Positions 9,201 to 17,372 of a stretch of 64,000 bases of DNA are shown piece by piece. Location: contig NZ_FNAD01000008.1 in assembly GCF_900101745.1 (NCBI RefSeq), positions 1-64,000 of the forward strand, read 5' to 3'. The stretch comes from Glycomyces harbinensis (GTDB taxonomy: Bacteria; Actinomycetota; Actinomycetes; Mycobacteriales; Micromonosporaceae). Position 1 is the first letter of the stretch. Each line of letters opens with the position of its first letter. Below the pieces are notes generated by a model, which was not told the origin of the DNA, did not search any database, and saw only the letters and a list, made by a program, of their open reading frames with translations. The position numbers were made by a program, and so were the translations under genes.

Positions 9201-9295
9201 ATGACCTGTCCTGCCGCTGATCGATGTCGATGCACGAATGCCGCAAGTGGTGACAATCCATTCGCATCAATGACGGCAGGTGAGGAGCAGGTCAT
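9201..9295 (-). other. large imperfect hairpin in the lipoprotein gene leader
   Basis: Three nested inverted repeats: 8 bp (9201-9208 with 9288-9295), 7 bp (9210-9216 with 9274-9280) and 10 bp with a 2-nt bulge (9229-9240 with 9259-9268). Together they form a roughly 95-nt stem-loop that would end 25 nt before the lipoprotein ATG if transcribed leftward. It matches no riboswitch I recognise. It could be a 5'-UTR regulatory structure or paired operator sites. Confidence 0.4.
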
Positions 9296-9615
9296 TTCAA
9301 GCAAATTACGCGCATCCCGAGTTGCGGTCGCGAGTCGGCCGGAGCGGCCCGATCGGGAGCGCTCCGGACGGCCGGTGCGCGAGGCCGGGCACGTGGGTGG
9401 GGTCGCCTCCGCATCGGAGTCCGCGGCCTTGCGGTGCCTTCAAGTTATCGCAGTTCGCAGCCCGGCATCGACCCGCTTTCCGACATATTTCGCGGCTTTC
9501 GGGAGCGCGATCGCACGAATTGCGTATACAACTGTGGAATCGCTCTCACGAATAGGTCGTATTTCGATATGAAATCGATATCTATGAAACTCTCGACGTT
9601 TCGCGAAACGGGTTC
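9296..9615. other. AT-richer intergenic stretch with palindromes
   Basis: No gene recognised. The segment 9480-9610 is clearly less GC-rich than its surroundings and contains CGATAT twice and a perfect 12-bp palindrome GTTTCGCGAAAC at 9598-9609, with another GAAAC at 9586. The palindrome lies 6 bp past the epimerase stop and may be an operator or a weak terminator. The promoter of the leftward lipoprotein gene must lie somewhere here. Confidence 0.35.
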
Positions 9616-10647
9616 CTATCGGAGCGGGTCGTGCGCGAAGGCGGCCATGCCTTCGGCGAAGCCGGTCTCGGCGCGAAAACCCAGGACGTAGTCGGCGAGT
9701 TCGGGCGAGGCGACGATGTGGCGGACGTCGCCGTACCGGTACTCGCCGGTGACGACGGGCTCCGGGGCGTCCTCGAACCCGGCGGCGAGGGCGCGGGCCA
9801 TCTCGCCGACGGTGTGCGGTTCGCCGCTGGCGATGTTGCAGGCGCCGCGGAACGAGCCGTCGAGGGCGAGGAGGTTGGCGCGGGCGACGTCGCGGACGTG
9901 GACGAAGTCGCGGGTCTGGGCGCCGTCCTCGAACACGCGGGGGGCCTTCCCGGACTCCAGGGCGCTGCGGAAGATGCTGGCGACGCCCGCGTAGGGGGTG
10001 TCGCGGGGCATCCGCGGACCGTAGACGTTGTGGTAGCGCAGGGCGCAGACGCCGACGCCGGATTCGCGGCCGTACAGGAACGACAGGTGCTCGGTGTGGA
10101 CCTTGGTGGCGGCGTAGACGTTTCGCGGATCGAACGGGGTCTCCTCGTCCACGGGAGCCCAGGAGACCTCGACGGTGCAGCGGGGGCAGCGCGGTTCGAA
10201 CTCCCCTCTGGCACGGGCCTCTTCGCCCCGCTGCGCGACGTGGATGACGCCGTGCTCGGGGCAGCGGTAGCGGCCCTCGCCGTAGACGACCATGGAGGAG
10301 GCCACGACGAGGCGCCCGGCGAAGGAGCGCCGCCACAGGGCCCGCAGCAGGTTCGCCGTACCGCCGTCGTTGTCGGCGACATAGTCGGTCACGTCGTCGA
10401 AGTCGACGCCCAGGCCCACGCGCGCGGCCTGGTGGCAGACCGCGTCGACGCCTTCGACCGCGCGCCGCAGGACGCTCTCGTCGCGGAGGTCGCCGACGAT
10501 GAACTCGACCGAGTCCGGGAGGTGGTCGGGCGGGCCCTCATGGGCCGCAAGGGAGTCGAGGACCACCACGTCGTCGCCGCGGGCGCAGAGCTGCTCGACG
10601 ATGTGGCCGCCGATGAACCCGGCGCCGCCGGTCACCAGTACACGCAT
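9616..10647 (-). CDS. NAD-dependent nucleotide-sugar epimerase/dehydratase with Zn-ribbon insert
   Basis: Extended short-chain dehydrogenase of 343 residues acting on a nucleotide-linked sugar. It has the TGGAGFIG cofactor motif at residues 7-14, a serine region SSMVVYGE, and YAATK with the catalytic Tyr-Lys. Between these, about residues 128-160, sits an unusual insert with CPEHG and CPRC, likely a zinc ribbon. AAAGG lies about 8 nt before the ATG. It follows the membrane glycosyltransferase gene by 19 bp and is last in a leftward regulator-kinase-transferase-epimerase operon. The exact substrate cannot be read from sequence. Confidence 0.85.
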   Translation of the reverse strand: MRVLVTGGAGFIGGHIVEQLCARGDDVVVLDSLAAHEGPPDHLPDSVEFIVGDLRDESVLRRAVEGVDAVCHQAARVGLGVDFDDVTDYVADNDGGTANLLRALWRRSFAGRLVVASSMVVYGEGRYRCPEHGVIHVAQRGEEARARGEFEPRCPRCTVEVSWAPVDEETPFDPRNVYAATKVHTEHLSFLYGRESGVGVCALRYHNVYGPRMPRDTPYAGVASIFRSALESGKAPRVFEDGAQTRDFVHVRDVARANLLALDGSFRGACNIASGEPHTVGEMARALAAGFEDAPEPVVTGEYRYGDVRHIVASPELADYVLGFRAETGFAEGMAAFAHDPLR

Positions 10648-10666
10648 GGAATTGCCTTTCTCTCGG

Positions 10667-11953
10667 TCACCACTGCACGCGCAGTGCGGCGGCGAGGACG
10701 ACGGCCACGGCCAGCTGGAGGCCGAGCCAGGCGCGCGGACGGCTCAGCGCGCATCCGGCGAGGAGCAGCAGCGGCATGAACGGCTGCCAGATCCGCTCGG
10801 TCTCGGAGGAGGACATGCCCGAGAGGTCCGCGACGGCGACGGCCGCGAGGCACGAGCCGACGACTATCCACATGCGACGTTCGCGGAGCCGGGCGAGTGC
10901 GACCGCGGTCGCCGGTCCGAGCGCGAGCGCCAATACCGCGAGATTCGCCAGCAGGAAGTACCAGTACCCGCGGAACGCGGCCACTCCCGCGTAATAGCGC
11001 ACGCGCGTGGTCTGGAGCCCTTCGAGCCACCAGTAGCCCCACAGCAACGGCGCGAGCACCACCGCGGCCGCCAGAGCGCCGCCGCCCAGCAGCGCGGCCC
11101 AGCGCCGCCGCCAGAGCGCCACGACCAGCACCGGCAGGGCCAGCAGCGCGGCGGAGAACGACAGCATGAGGGCCGCGCCCGCGAGCAGGCCGCCCGCGAC
11201 CGCCAGCACCGCGGCCCGGGCGCCGGTGCGGCTCGTCGCCAGGATCAGGCAGGCGACGGCCGCGAGCGTGACGCCCGCGAAGATCAGGTCGGCGGTGTTC
11301 TGCCAGAACGCGGCCGGCGCGACGACCAGGAACGGCGCGGCCCTGCGCGCGAGCCGCTCCCCCGCGACGTCGCGCGCGATCACCAGCGCGGCCGCCACCG
11401 CGGCGGCGACCGCGAGCTTGATGAGGGCGTTCTGGAACAGGAGCCCTTCGAGGCCGATCCGGGCGGCGCCCCAGAAGAACAGGACCAGGCCGGGCGGGTG
11501 CGACTGGAGGTGCACCGGGTAGACGCCTTCGAGCTGGAGACCGGTGTAGCCCTGGAGGAACGGCCCGAAGCCGCCCGCGTCGTCCACGAAATGGGCGTTG
11601 CTCGCGTAGTGGTGGTCGAGGTCGGTCCAGGTCCGGGGGTGGGAGTGCGCGAAGGCCAGCGCGAGGCTGAAGGCGACGGCGGCGAGAGCGGTCGCGAGGA
11701 CCGCGTACCGCCACCGCCAGCGCGCGGCGATCACCGGCAGGACAACGATGACCAAGGCGCCCACGATGATCGGAGCGAACAGGTACGACTCGACGTGCCA
11801 TTCCCAGCTGCCGAACAAGGGCATCGCGCCCAGCTGCATGCGCCCGGTGGCGTTCGCGAGCTTGTGCTGGCCGAGGAACCAGACCGCGACCAGGAGCAGC
11901 GCCCAGGCGGCGAGGACGGCGGCGGCCTGGACGGCCGGGCGGCGCACGGTCAC
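10667..11953 (-). CDS. polytopic membrane protein, probable GT39/ArnT-like glycosyltransferase
   Basis: A 428-residue protein with about ten to twelve hydrophobic helices. A large first extracytoplasmic loop holds HSHPRTWTDLDHHY and later LQSHPPGLVLFFW; such acidic and His/Pro-rich loop motifs are seen in lipid-linked sugar transferases of the GT39/GT-C class. The call rests on topology and these motifs and is not certain. GTG overlaps the preceding kinase stop (GTGA), so it is translationally coupled to the two-component genes. Together with the epimerase it suggests envelope sugar transfer. Confidence 0.6.
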   Translation of the reverse strand: MTVRRPAVQAAAVLAAWALLLVAVWFLGQHKLANATGRMQLGAMPLFGSWEWHVESYLFAPIIVGALVIVVLPVIAARWRWRYAVLATALAAVAFSLALAFAHSHPRTWTDLDHHYASNAHFVDDAGGFGPFLQGYTGLQLEGVYPVHLQSHPPGLVLFFWGAARIGLEGLLFQNALIKLAVAAAVAAALVIARDVAGERLARRAAPFLVVAPAAFWQNTADLIFAGVTLAAVACLILATSRTGARAAVLAVAGGLLAGAALMLSFSAALLALPVLVVALWRRRWAALLGGGALAAAVVLAPLLWGYWWLEGLQTTRVRYYAGVAAFRGYWYFLLANLAVLALALGPATAVALARLRERRMWIVVGSCLAAVAVADLSGMSSSETERIWQPFMPLLLLAGCALSRPRAWLGLQLAVAVVLAAALRVQW

Positions 11954-13188
11954 CGGCGCCCCGCGGCGGGCAGCCGCACGGTGAAGCGGCAGCCGCCCGC
12001 GGCGTTGGCCACGGCGAGCGACCCGGCGTGCGCCTCGATGAGGCCGCGGCTGATGGCCAGGCCGAGGCCGCCGCCGCGGTCGTCGCGCTGGCGGGCCTCG
12101 TCGCCGCGGAAGGCGATGTCGAAGACGCGCGGCAGGTCGGCTTCGGGGATGCCGCCGCACTGGTCCTCGATGTGGAGGACGGCGGCGCCGTCGGCCGCAC
12201 CGGCCCGGACGGCCACGGTGCCGCCGGCGGGGGTGTGGCGGATGGCGTTGTCGAGCAGGTTGTCCAGGGCCCGGCAGCACTCGCGCGCGGACACCTCGAT
12301 GGGCGGGAGCGCGCCGAGGCGCTCGATCACCTTGACGCCCTTGAGGTCGGCGGCGGCGCTGGCCCCGGCGAGGGCGTCGGCGACCGCGTCGCACAGGTCG
12401 ACCTTCTCGCGGCCGAGGCGCAGCGAGCCGCTGTTGATGCGGGACAGTTCGAACAGGTCGTCCACGAGGGCGGTGAGGCGTTCGGCGTCGGTGCGGATCT
12501 GGGAGTGGTAGCGCTTGACGGCGGCGTCGTCGTCCACCATGCCGTCGTCCAGGGCCTCGGCCATCGCGCGGATGGTCGCAAGCGGCGCGCGCAGGTCGTG
12601 CGAGACCCAGGCGATGAGTTCGCGCCGTGAGGATTCGAGGGCCCGCTCGCGCCGCTGGGACTCCTCGAGCCGGCGGGAGACGTCGGCGAGTCCGCCCGCG
12701 AGCGCGGCCAGTTCGCCGGGGCCGGTGACCGCGGGGGCGCGTTCGGCGGCGACGTGCCCGTCGCTGCCGACCATGGTGCGGGCGTAGGCGCCGACCTGCT
12801 CGGCGCCGGCGCCGATGTCGTCGCCGAGCTGCCAGGCGGCGCCGAACGCGACGCCGGAGGCGACGATGAGGACGACGAAGAGCAGCACGAGGTCGTGGAA
12901 GGAGATGAACATGGCCAGCGCGGCGGTCACGACGCCGGTGGCCGTGACCAGGACCGAGGAGAGGGCGACGGTCATGGTCTGGACGCGGGCGGGGCGGCTG
13001 CGCAGGCGCCGCAGCGCGAGGCCGCCGACGCCGCCGGCCACCGCGGAGGCGACGGCGGCGGTGGCCACCAGGATCGCGATGTCGCGGGGCGGGAAGTCGA
13101 AGGCGACCGCGAGCGCGGTGGCCGCCCCGAGCGCGGTCGCGAGGATCAGCAGCGAGCCGATGCGGCGGCGACTGCGGCGGGCCGTCAC
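11950..13188 (-). CDS. membrane sensor histidine kinase
   Basis: Sensor kinase of 412 residues. The N-terminal part is mostly membrane: about four hydrophobic segments in residues 10-125 with little extracytoplasmic sequence. A HAMP-like linker, the H-box SHDLRAPL, an N-box with DNLLDNAIRHTP and the G-box GGGLGLAISRG follow. It starts at a GTG overlapping the regulator stop by 4 bp and overlaps the glycosyltransferase gene in the same way. A membrane-embedded sensor with short loops suggests that it senses the envelope itself. The signal is unknown. Confidence 0.88.
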   Translation of the reverse strand: MTARRSRRRIGSLLILATALGAATALAVAFDFPPRDIAILVATAAVASAVAGGVGGLALRRLRSRPARVQTMTVALSSVLVTATGVVTAALAMFISFHDLVLLFVVLIVASGVAFGAAWQLGDDIGAGAEQVGAYARTMVGSDGHVAAERAPAVTGPGELAALAGGLADVSRRLEESQRRERALESSRRELIAWVSHDLRAPLATIRAMAEALDDGMVDDDAAVKRYHSQIRTDAERLTALVDDLFELSRINSGSLRLGREKVDLCDAVADALAGASAAADLKGVKVIERLGALPPIEVSARECCRALDNLLDNAIRHTPAGGTVAVRAGAADGAAVLHIEDQCGGIPEADLPRVFDIAFRGDEARQRDDRGGGLGLAISRGLIEAHAGSLAVANAAGGCRFTVRLPAAGRR

Positions 13189-13874
13189 GGCTCCCACCGG
13201 TATCCGACGCCGCGCACGGTCGCCAGGTGGCGGGGCGCGGAGGCGTCGTCCTCGATCTTCTCGCGCAGGCGGCGGACGTGGACGGTGACGGTGGAGGTGT
13301 CGCCGATGCTCCAGCCCCACACCGTCTCCAGGAGCTCTTCGCGGCGGAAGGCCCGCCCGGGGTTGGAGAGGAAGCACACGAGCAGGTCGTACTCCTTCGT
13401 GGTCAGTCCGAGCGGTTCGCCCTTGCGGCGGACCTGGTGGGCGACGGTGTCGATCTCGACGCCGCCGCCGGCGAGGACCGCGGCGGGCGCGGTCTCGGGC
13501 GAGGCGCGGCGCAGGACCGCCCGGACGCGGGCGGCGAGCTCGCGCGGGGAGAACGGCTTGGTCACGTAGTCGTCGGCGCCGAGGTCGAGGCCGGCGATGC
13601 GGTCGTTCTCCTCGCCGCGCGCGGTCAGCATGACCACGGGGATCGCGGTGGCCCGGCGCAGGCGGCGGCAGACCTCGAAGCCGTCCATGCCCGGCATCAT
13701 CAGGTCGAGGACGACGAGGTCGGGCAGGGTCGACAGGGCCCGTGCGAGGCCGGTGGCCCCGTCGGCGGCGTAGTCGACCTCGAAGCCTTCGCGCCGCAGG
13801 TAGCGTGCGACGACCTCCGCGAGCGCGGGGTCGTCGTCGACGACCAGCACGCGCGGGTCGGCTTCTGAGCTCAT
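13185..13874 (-). CDS. OmpR-family response regulator
   Basis: Response regulator of 229 residues, first gene of the leftward operon. It has the acidic cluster VVDDDP, phosphoacceptor Asp57 in VLDLMMPGMDG, the LTARGE threonine, the KPFSPREL lysine, and an OmpR winged helix ending GVGYRWEP. The ATG is chosen over an upstream one because AAGG lies 9 nt before it. It is divergent from the DUF2064-GT2 gene across 113 bp that contains an inverted repeat and a leaderless-type promoter, so it may control both directions. Confidence 0.9.
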   Translation of the reverse strand: MSSEADPRVLVVDDDPALAEVVARYLRREGFEVDYAADGATGLARALSTLPDLVVLDLMMPGMDGFEVCRRLRRATAIPVVMLTARGEENDRIAGLDLGADDYVTKPFSPRELAARVRAVLRRASPETAPAAVLAGGGVEIDTVAHQVRRKGEPLGLTTKEYDLLVCFLSNPGRAFRREELLETVWGWSIGDTSTVTVHVRRLREKIEDDASAPRHLATVRGVGYRWEP

Positions 13875-13944
13875 GGGAATACCTTGACCGATCGCGGCCG
13901 CCGCCGCCAACCGACGGGCCGAGACTTTCGCATACCGTAAGAAA

Positions 13945-13980
13945 CTTCCGGGCCTCGGAAGGCCCTCCGCTCAGTAGCAT
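13945..13980 (+). promoter_or_regulatory. inverted repeat plus leaderless-type -10 box
   Basis: CTTCCG at 13945-13950 and CGGAAG at 13956-13961 form a 6-bp-arm inverted repeat. TAGCAT at 13975-13980 lies 7 bp before the ATG at 13988, the normal place of a -10 element for a leaderless transcript. No -35 box is seen, and the inverted repeat occupies that region. Binding by the divergent response regulator is a guess. Confidence 0.45.
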
Positions 13981-13987
13981 CGGCCCC

Positions 13988-15295
13988 ATGCAGAGGACAC
14001 ATCTCCTCATCCTGGCGAAAGCCCCGTTCCCGGGCCGGTCGAAGACCAGGCTCACGCCCCCGCTGACGCCCGCCGAGGCCGCCGCCGTCGCCGAGGCGGC
14101 GCTCGCCGACACCCTCGAAGCGGTGGCCGCGTGCGGCGCCGACCGGCGCATCGTCGCGCTCGACGGCGAGCCCGGCCCGTGGCTGCCCGAGGGCTTCGAG
14201 GTCGTGAAGCAGGTGGACGGCACGTTCAACGAGCGGCTGGCCGCGGCCTGGGGCCACGCGGGCGGACCCGGCCTCCAGATAGGCATGGACACCCCGCAGG
14301 TGACGCCCGGGCTGCTCGACGCCGCACTGGAGGTCGTGACCGGAAGCGGCTGCGACGCGGCGCTGGGCCTGGCCGAGGACGGCGGGTGGTGGGCGCTGGG
14401 CATGGTCCGGCCGCACCCCGAGGCGTTCCGGGACGTCCCGATGAGCGAGAGCGACACGGGACTGATGCAGCACAAGCAGTTGCAGGCCCTCGGCCTCGCC
14501 GTGGCGGACCTGCCGGTGCTGCGCGACCTCGACGACGCCGAGGACGCCCGAGCCCTCGCACGCCTGGCCCCGCGCACCCGCACCGCCGCGGCGGTGCGCG
14601 CCGTGCTCGACGGTGCGGCGGCGGTCGACGTCGTCCTCCCCGTGCTCAACGAGCGCGACGCGATCGGGTGGGTGCTGGAGCGGATGCCTCCCGGATACCG
14701 GCCGATCGTGGTCGACAACGGCTCCGACGACGGCTCGGCCGAACTGGCCGCGGGCCTCGGCGCCGAGGTGGTCCGCGAGCCGCGCCGCGGCTTCGGCGCG
14801 GCCTGCTTCGCCGGGCTCGCCGCCGCGACCGCACCGGTCGTGGCCTTCATGGACTGCGACGCCTCGCTCGACCCCGCCGACCTGCCCGGCGTCTGCGAGC
14901 CCGTGATCGCCGGCGAGGCCGACCTCGCGCTCGGCGCGAGGGACGCCGAGGCCGGGGCGCTGGCCCCGCACAACCGCATCGCCAACCGCTACCTCGCCCG
15001 GCAGGTGCGCCGCCACTGCGGCGCGCACGTCACCGACATCGGGCCGATGCGGGCGGCCCGCCGCGAGTCCCTGCTCGGCCTCGGCATCGCCGACCGGCGC
15101 TCGGGATGGCCCCTCGAGATGGTCCTGCGGGCCGGGCTCGACGGCTGGCGCATCACCGAACTGCAAGTCCCCTACCGGGCCAGGGTCGGCAGGAGCAAGG
15201 TGACCGGCACCCTCGGCGGCACCCTGCGCGCCGTCAAGGACATGCGGGCCCAGCTGGCGCGGGCCCGGAACGCAGCGATGAGGAGCGACGAGTGA
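13988..15295 (+). CDS. DUF2064 (TIGR04282-type) domain fused to a GT2 glycosyltransferase
   Basis: Two-domain protein of 435 residues. Residues 1-200 are a DUF2064/TIGR04282 nucleotidyltransferase-like domain, with the start LLILAKAPFPGRSKTRL, the IGMDTPQV segment and DGGWWALG. Residues about 215-435 are a GT2 domain, with VLPVLNERDAIGWVL, VDNGSDDGS and the acidic MDCDASLD motif. Proteins with the first domain have been linked to arsenosugar synthesis in other bacteria and resemble CofC-type enzymes. The fusion suggests that one protein activates a sugar and transfers it, which is inference. Its stop overlaps the next GTG, starting a three-gene coupled unit. Confidence 0.85.
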   Translation: MQRTHLLILAKAPFPGRSKTRLTPPLTPAEAAAVAEAALADTLEAVAACGADRRIVALDGEPGPWLPEGFEVVKQVDGTFNERLAAAWGHAGGPGLQIGMDTPQVTPGLLDAALEVVTGSGCDAALGLAEDGGWWALGMVRPHPEAFRDVPMSESDTGLMQHKQLQALGLAVADLPVLRDLDDAEDARALARLAPRTRTAAAVRAVLDGAAAVDVVLPVLNERDAIGWVLERMPPGYRPIVVDNGSDDGSAELAAGLGAEVVREPRRGFGAACFAGLAAATAPVVAFMDCDASLDPADLPGVCEPVIAGEADLALGARDAEAGALAPHNRIANRYLARQVRRHCGAHVTDIGPMRAARRESLLGLGIADRRSGWPLEMVLRAGLDGWRITELQVPYRARVGRSKVTGTLGGTLRAVKDMRAQLARARNAAMRSDE

Positions 15296-16074
15296 ACGAC
15301 CGACCGCAGCCCCGGGCCGACATCGGCGTCTTCGGCGGCACCGGCTTCTACACCCTCACCGAGGACGCCGAGAGCGTCGAGGTCGCGACCGCGTGGGGAC
15401 CGCCCTCGGCGCCGGTCACCATCGCCGCGTTCGGGTCCGAGGACCCGGTGCGGGTCGCGTTCCTGCCTCGGCACGGCACCGGCCACCGCCTCCCGCCGCA
15501 CCGGGTGAACTACCGGGCCAACGTGGACGCGATGCGGCAGTTGGGCGTGCGGGCCCTGGTCTCGCCGTTCGCGGCCGGTTCGCTGCGCCCCGAGATCCGC
15601 CCGGGCGACTTCGTCGTGTGCGACCAGATCGTCGACCGCACGTGGGGGCGGGCGTCCACGTTCCACGACGAGTTCGAGGACGTGCCGGTGCACGTGGCCT
15701 TCAACGAGCCGTACGACCGGCGCCTGCGCCGCGTCCTGCTCGACGCGGCATCGGAAGCGGGCGTCACCGCGCACGACGGCGGCACCGTCGTGGTCGTCAA
15801 CGGCCCCCGCTTCTCCAGCCGGGCCGAGTCGCGCTGGCACCGCGACGCCGGCTGGCACGTGGTGAACATGACCCAGTCCCCCGAGGCGCCCCTGGCCATG
15901 GAAGCGGGGATCCCGTTCGCGGGGATCGCACTCGTCACCGACTACGACGCCGGGCTCGACGAGGACCCGGACGTCGAACCGGTGAACCAGGAGGCGGTCT
16001 TCGCGGTCTTCGCGGCGAACCTCCACAAGATCCGAAGGCTGCTCGACGCGGCGATCCCGGGGCTGGCCGCATGA
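15292..16074 (+). CDS. mtnP: S-methyl-5'-thioadenosine phosphorylase family protein
   Basis: Purine nucleoside phosphorylase, MTA type, of 260 residues. It has the phosphate-binding start GVFGGTGFY, the RHGTGHRLPPHRVNYRAN segment and the family signature around NMTQSPEAPLAME and VTDYDAG. The family cleaves methylthioadenosine to adenine and methylthioribose-1-phosphate; related enzymes accept other 5'-modified nucleosides. The GTG overlaps the upstream transferase stop and the gene ends in an ATGA overlap with the lyase gene. No other methionine-salvage gene is adjacent, so it may serve the sugar-related cluster and not general salvage. Confidence 0.88.
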   Translation: MNDRPQPRADIGVFGGTGFYTLTEDAESVEVATAWGPPSAPVTIAAFGSEDPVRVAFLPRHGTGHRLPPHRVNYRANVDAMRQLGVRALVSPFAAGSLRPEIRPGDFVVCDQIVDRTWGRASTFHDEFEDVPVHVAFNEPYDRRLRRVLLDAASEAGVTAHDGGTVVVVNGPRFSSRAESRWHRDAGWHVVNMTQSPEAPLAMEAGIPFAGIALVTDYDAGLDEDPDVEPVNQEAVFAVFAANLHKIRRLLDAAIPGLAA

Positions 16075-17210
16075 GCGCCGAGCGCTTCGAGACCCTGGCC
16101 GTGCACGGCGGCGAGCCGCGGCCCGCCGCGGGCGGCTCGGTGGTGTTCCCCATCTACCAGGGCACGGTCTTCGAGGCCGGCCCCGACGATTCGGCCGCCC
16201 CGTACATCAGGCTCGGCACCAACCCGACCCAGCGCCACCTCCACCGCAGGCTCGCGGCCCTCGAAGGCGCGGAGGCCGCCGTCGCCACCTCCTCGGGCAT
16301 GGCCGCCATCACGACCGCGCTCCACAGCGTCCTCGGCGCGGGCGGCCACCTCATCGCCGCGGGGGCCTTCTACGGCGGGACGCACCAGTTCCTCGCCGAG
16401 CACGCCGAACGCCTCGGCTGGGCCTTCGACCTGGTCGACCCCGAGGACGAGGAGTCGTGGCGCAAGGCGCTGCGCCCCGGCACCAAGGCGTTCCTGACCG
16501 AGTCGATCACCAACCCGCTCATCCAGGTCGGCGACCTGGTCGGCGCCGCCCGCTTCGCCCGCGAGCACGGCCTGACCTCCATCATCGACAACACGTTCGC
16601 GACCCCGGTCGTCTTCAGGCCGCACGCGGTCGGCTTCGACCTGGTGTGCCACTCGGCGACCAAGGCCCTCAACGGGCACTCGGACATCGCCGCCGGCGTG
16701 GTGACCGGGTCGAGCGAGCGGATCGAGCGCGTCGCATCGGTGCTGAGCGCCTTCGGGTGCAGCCTCGACCCGCACGCGGCGTTCCTGCTCTCGCGCGGCC
16801 TCAAGACCCTCGCCCTGCGCGTCAGGCAGCAGAACGCGAACGCGCTCGCGGTGGCCGAGTTCCTCGCCGCGCACGAGAAGATCGCGCACGTGCGGTACCC
16901 GGGCCTGGCCGCCCATCCGGACCACCGGCGGGCGGCCGAGCTGTTCGACGGGTTCGGGTCGGTGCTCTCGTTCCAGCCCGTCGGCGGGACGGCGGCGGCC
17001 GAGGCGCTCATCAGGGCGCTGCGCGTGCCCTATGCGGCGTCGAGCCTGGGCGGCGTCGAGTCGCTGGTGACGCGCCTGGCGGCGGGCGGCCACACCGGAG
17101 CCGCGGCGTTCGGTCCCGCGGGCCTGGAGGACGACCTCATCCGCTTCTCGGCGGGCATCGAGGCGGCCGAGGACCTGGTCGCCGACTTCGCCCAGGCGCT
17201 CGGGGCCTGA
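16071..17210 (+). CDS. PLP-dependent trans-sulfuration enzyme (cystathionine/methionine gamma-lyase type)
   Basis: Cys/Met-metabolism fold-type I enzyme of 379 residues. Motifs include RLGTNPTQRHLHRRLAALEG near 48-66, TSSGMAAI, the cofactor DNTFATP near 173, and the Schiff-base Lys198 in HSATKALNGHSD. The C-terminal SLGGVESLV is typical. Whether it acts on cystathionine, methionine, homocysteine or an O-acyl homoserine cannot be decided from sequence. Its coupling to an MTA phosphorylase gene points to sulfur metabolism. After the stop, 162 bp separate it from the molybdoenzyme gene. Confidence 0.85.
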   Translation: MSAERFETLAVHGGEPRPAAGGSVVFPIYQGTVFEAGPDDSAAPYIRLGTNPTQRHLHRRLAALEGAEAAVATSSGMAAITTALHSVLGAGGHLIAAGAFYGGTHQFLAEHAERLGWAFDLVDPEDEESWRKALRPGTKAFLTESITNPLIQVGDLVGAARFAREHGLTSIIDNTFATPVVFRPHAVGFDLVCHSATKALNGHSDIAAGVVTGSSERIERVASVLSAFGCSLDPHAAFLLSRGLKTLALRVRQQNANALAVAEFLAAHEKIAHVRYPGLAAHPDHRRAAELFDGFGSVLSFQPVGGTAAAEALIRALRVPYAASSLGGVESLVTRLAAGGHTGAAAFGPAGLEDDLIRFSAGIEAAEDLVADFAQALGA

Positions 17211-17372
17211 CGCCGGCAGGCCGCGTTCGCCAAGGCGCCCAAGGTGAAAGCCGCGGCAGGGCTTCGTGCCGTCCGATGCCGCGCCGCGCCGTCCGCTCCC
17301 GCCTCGGCGTTGTTTAGCGGATCGTAAGCAGCGCCGCCGGACACGGCGCCCCGAAGGGGCGATCATGGAGGA

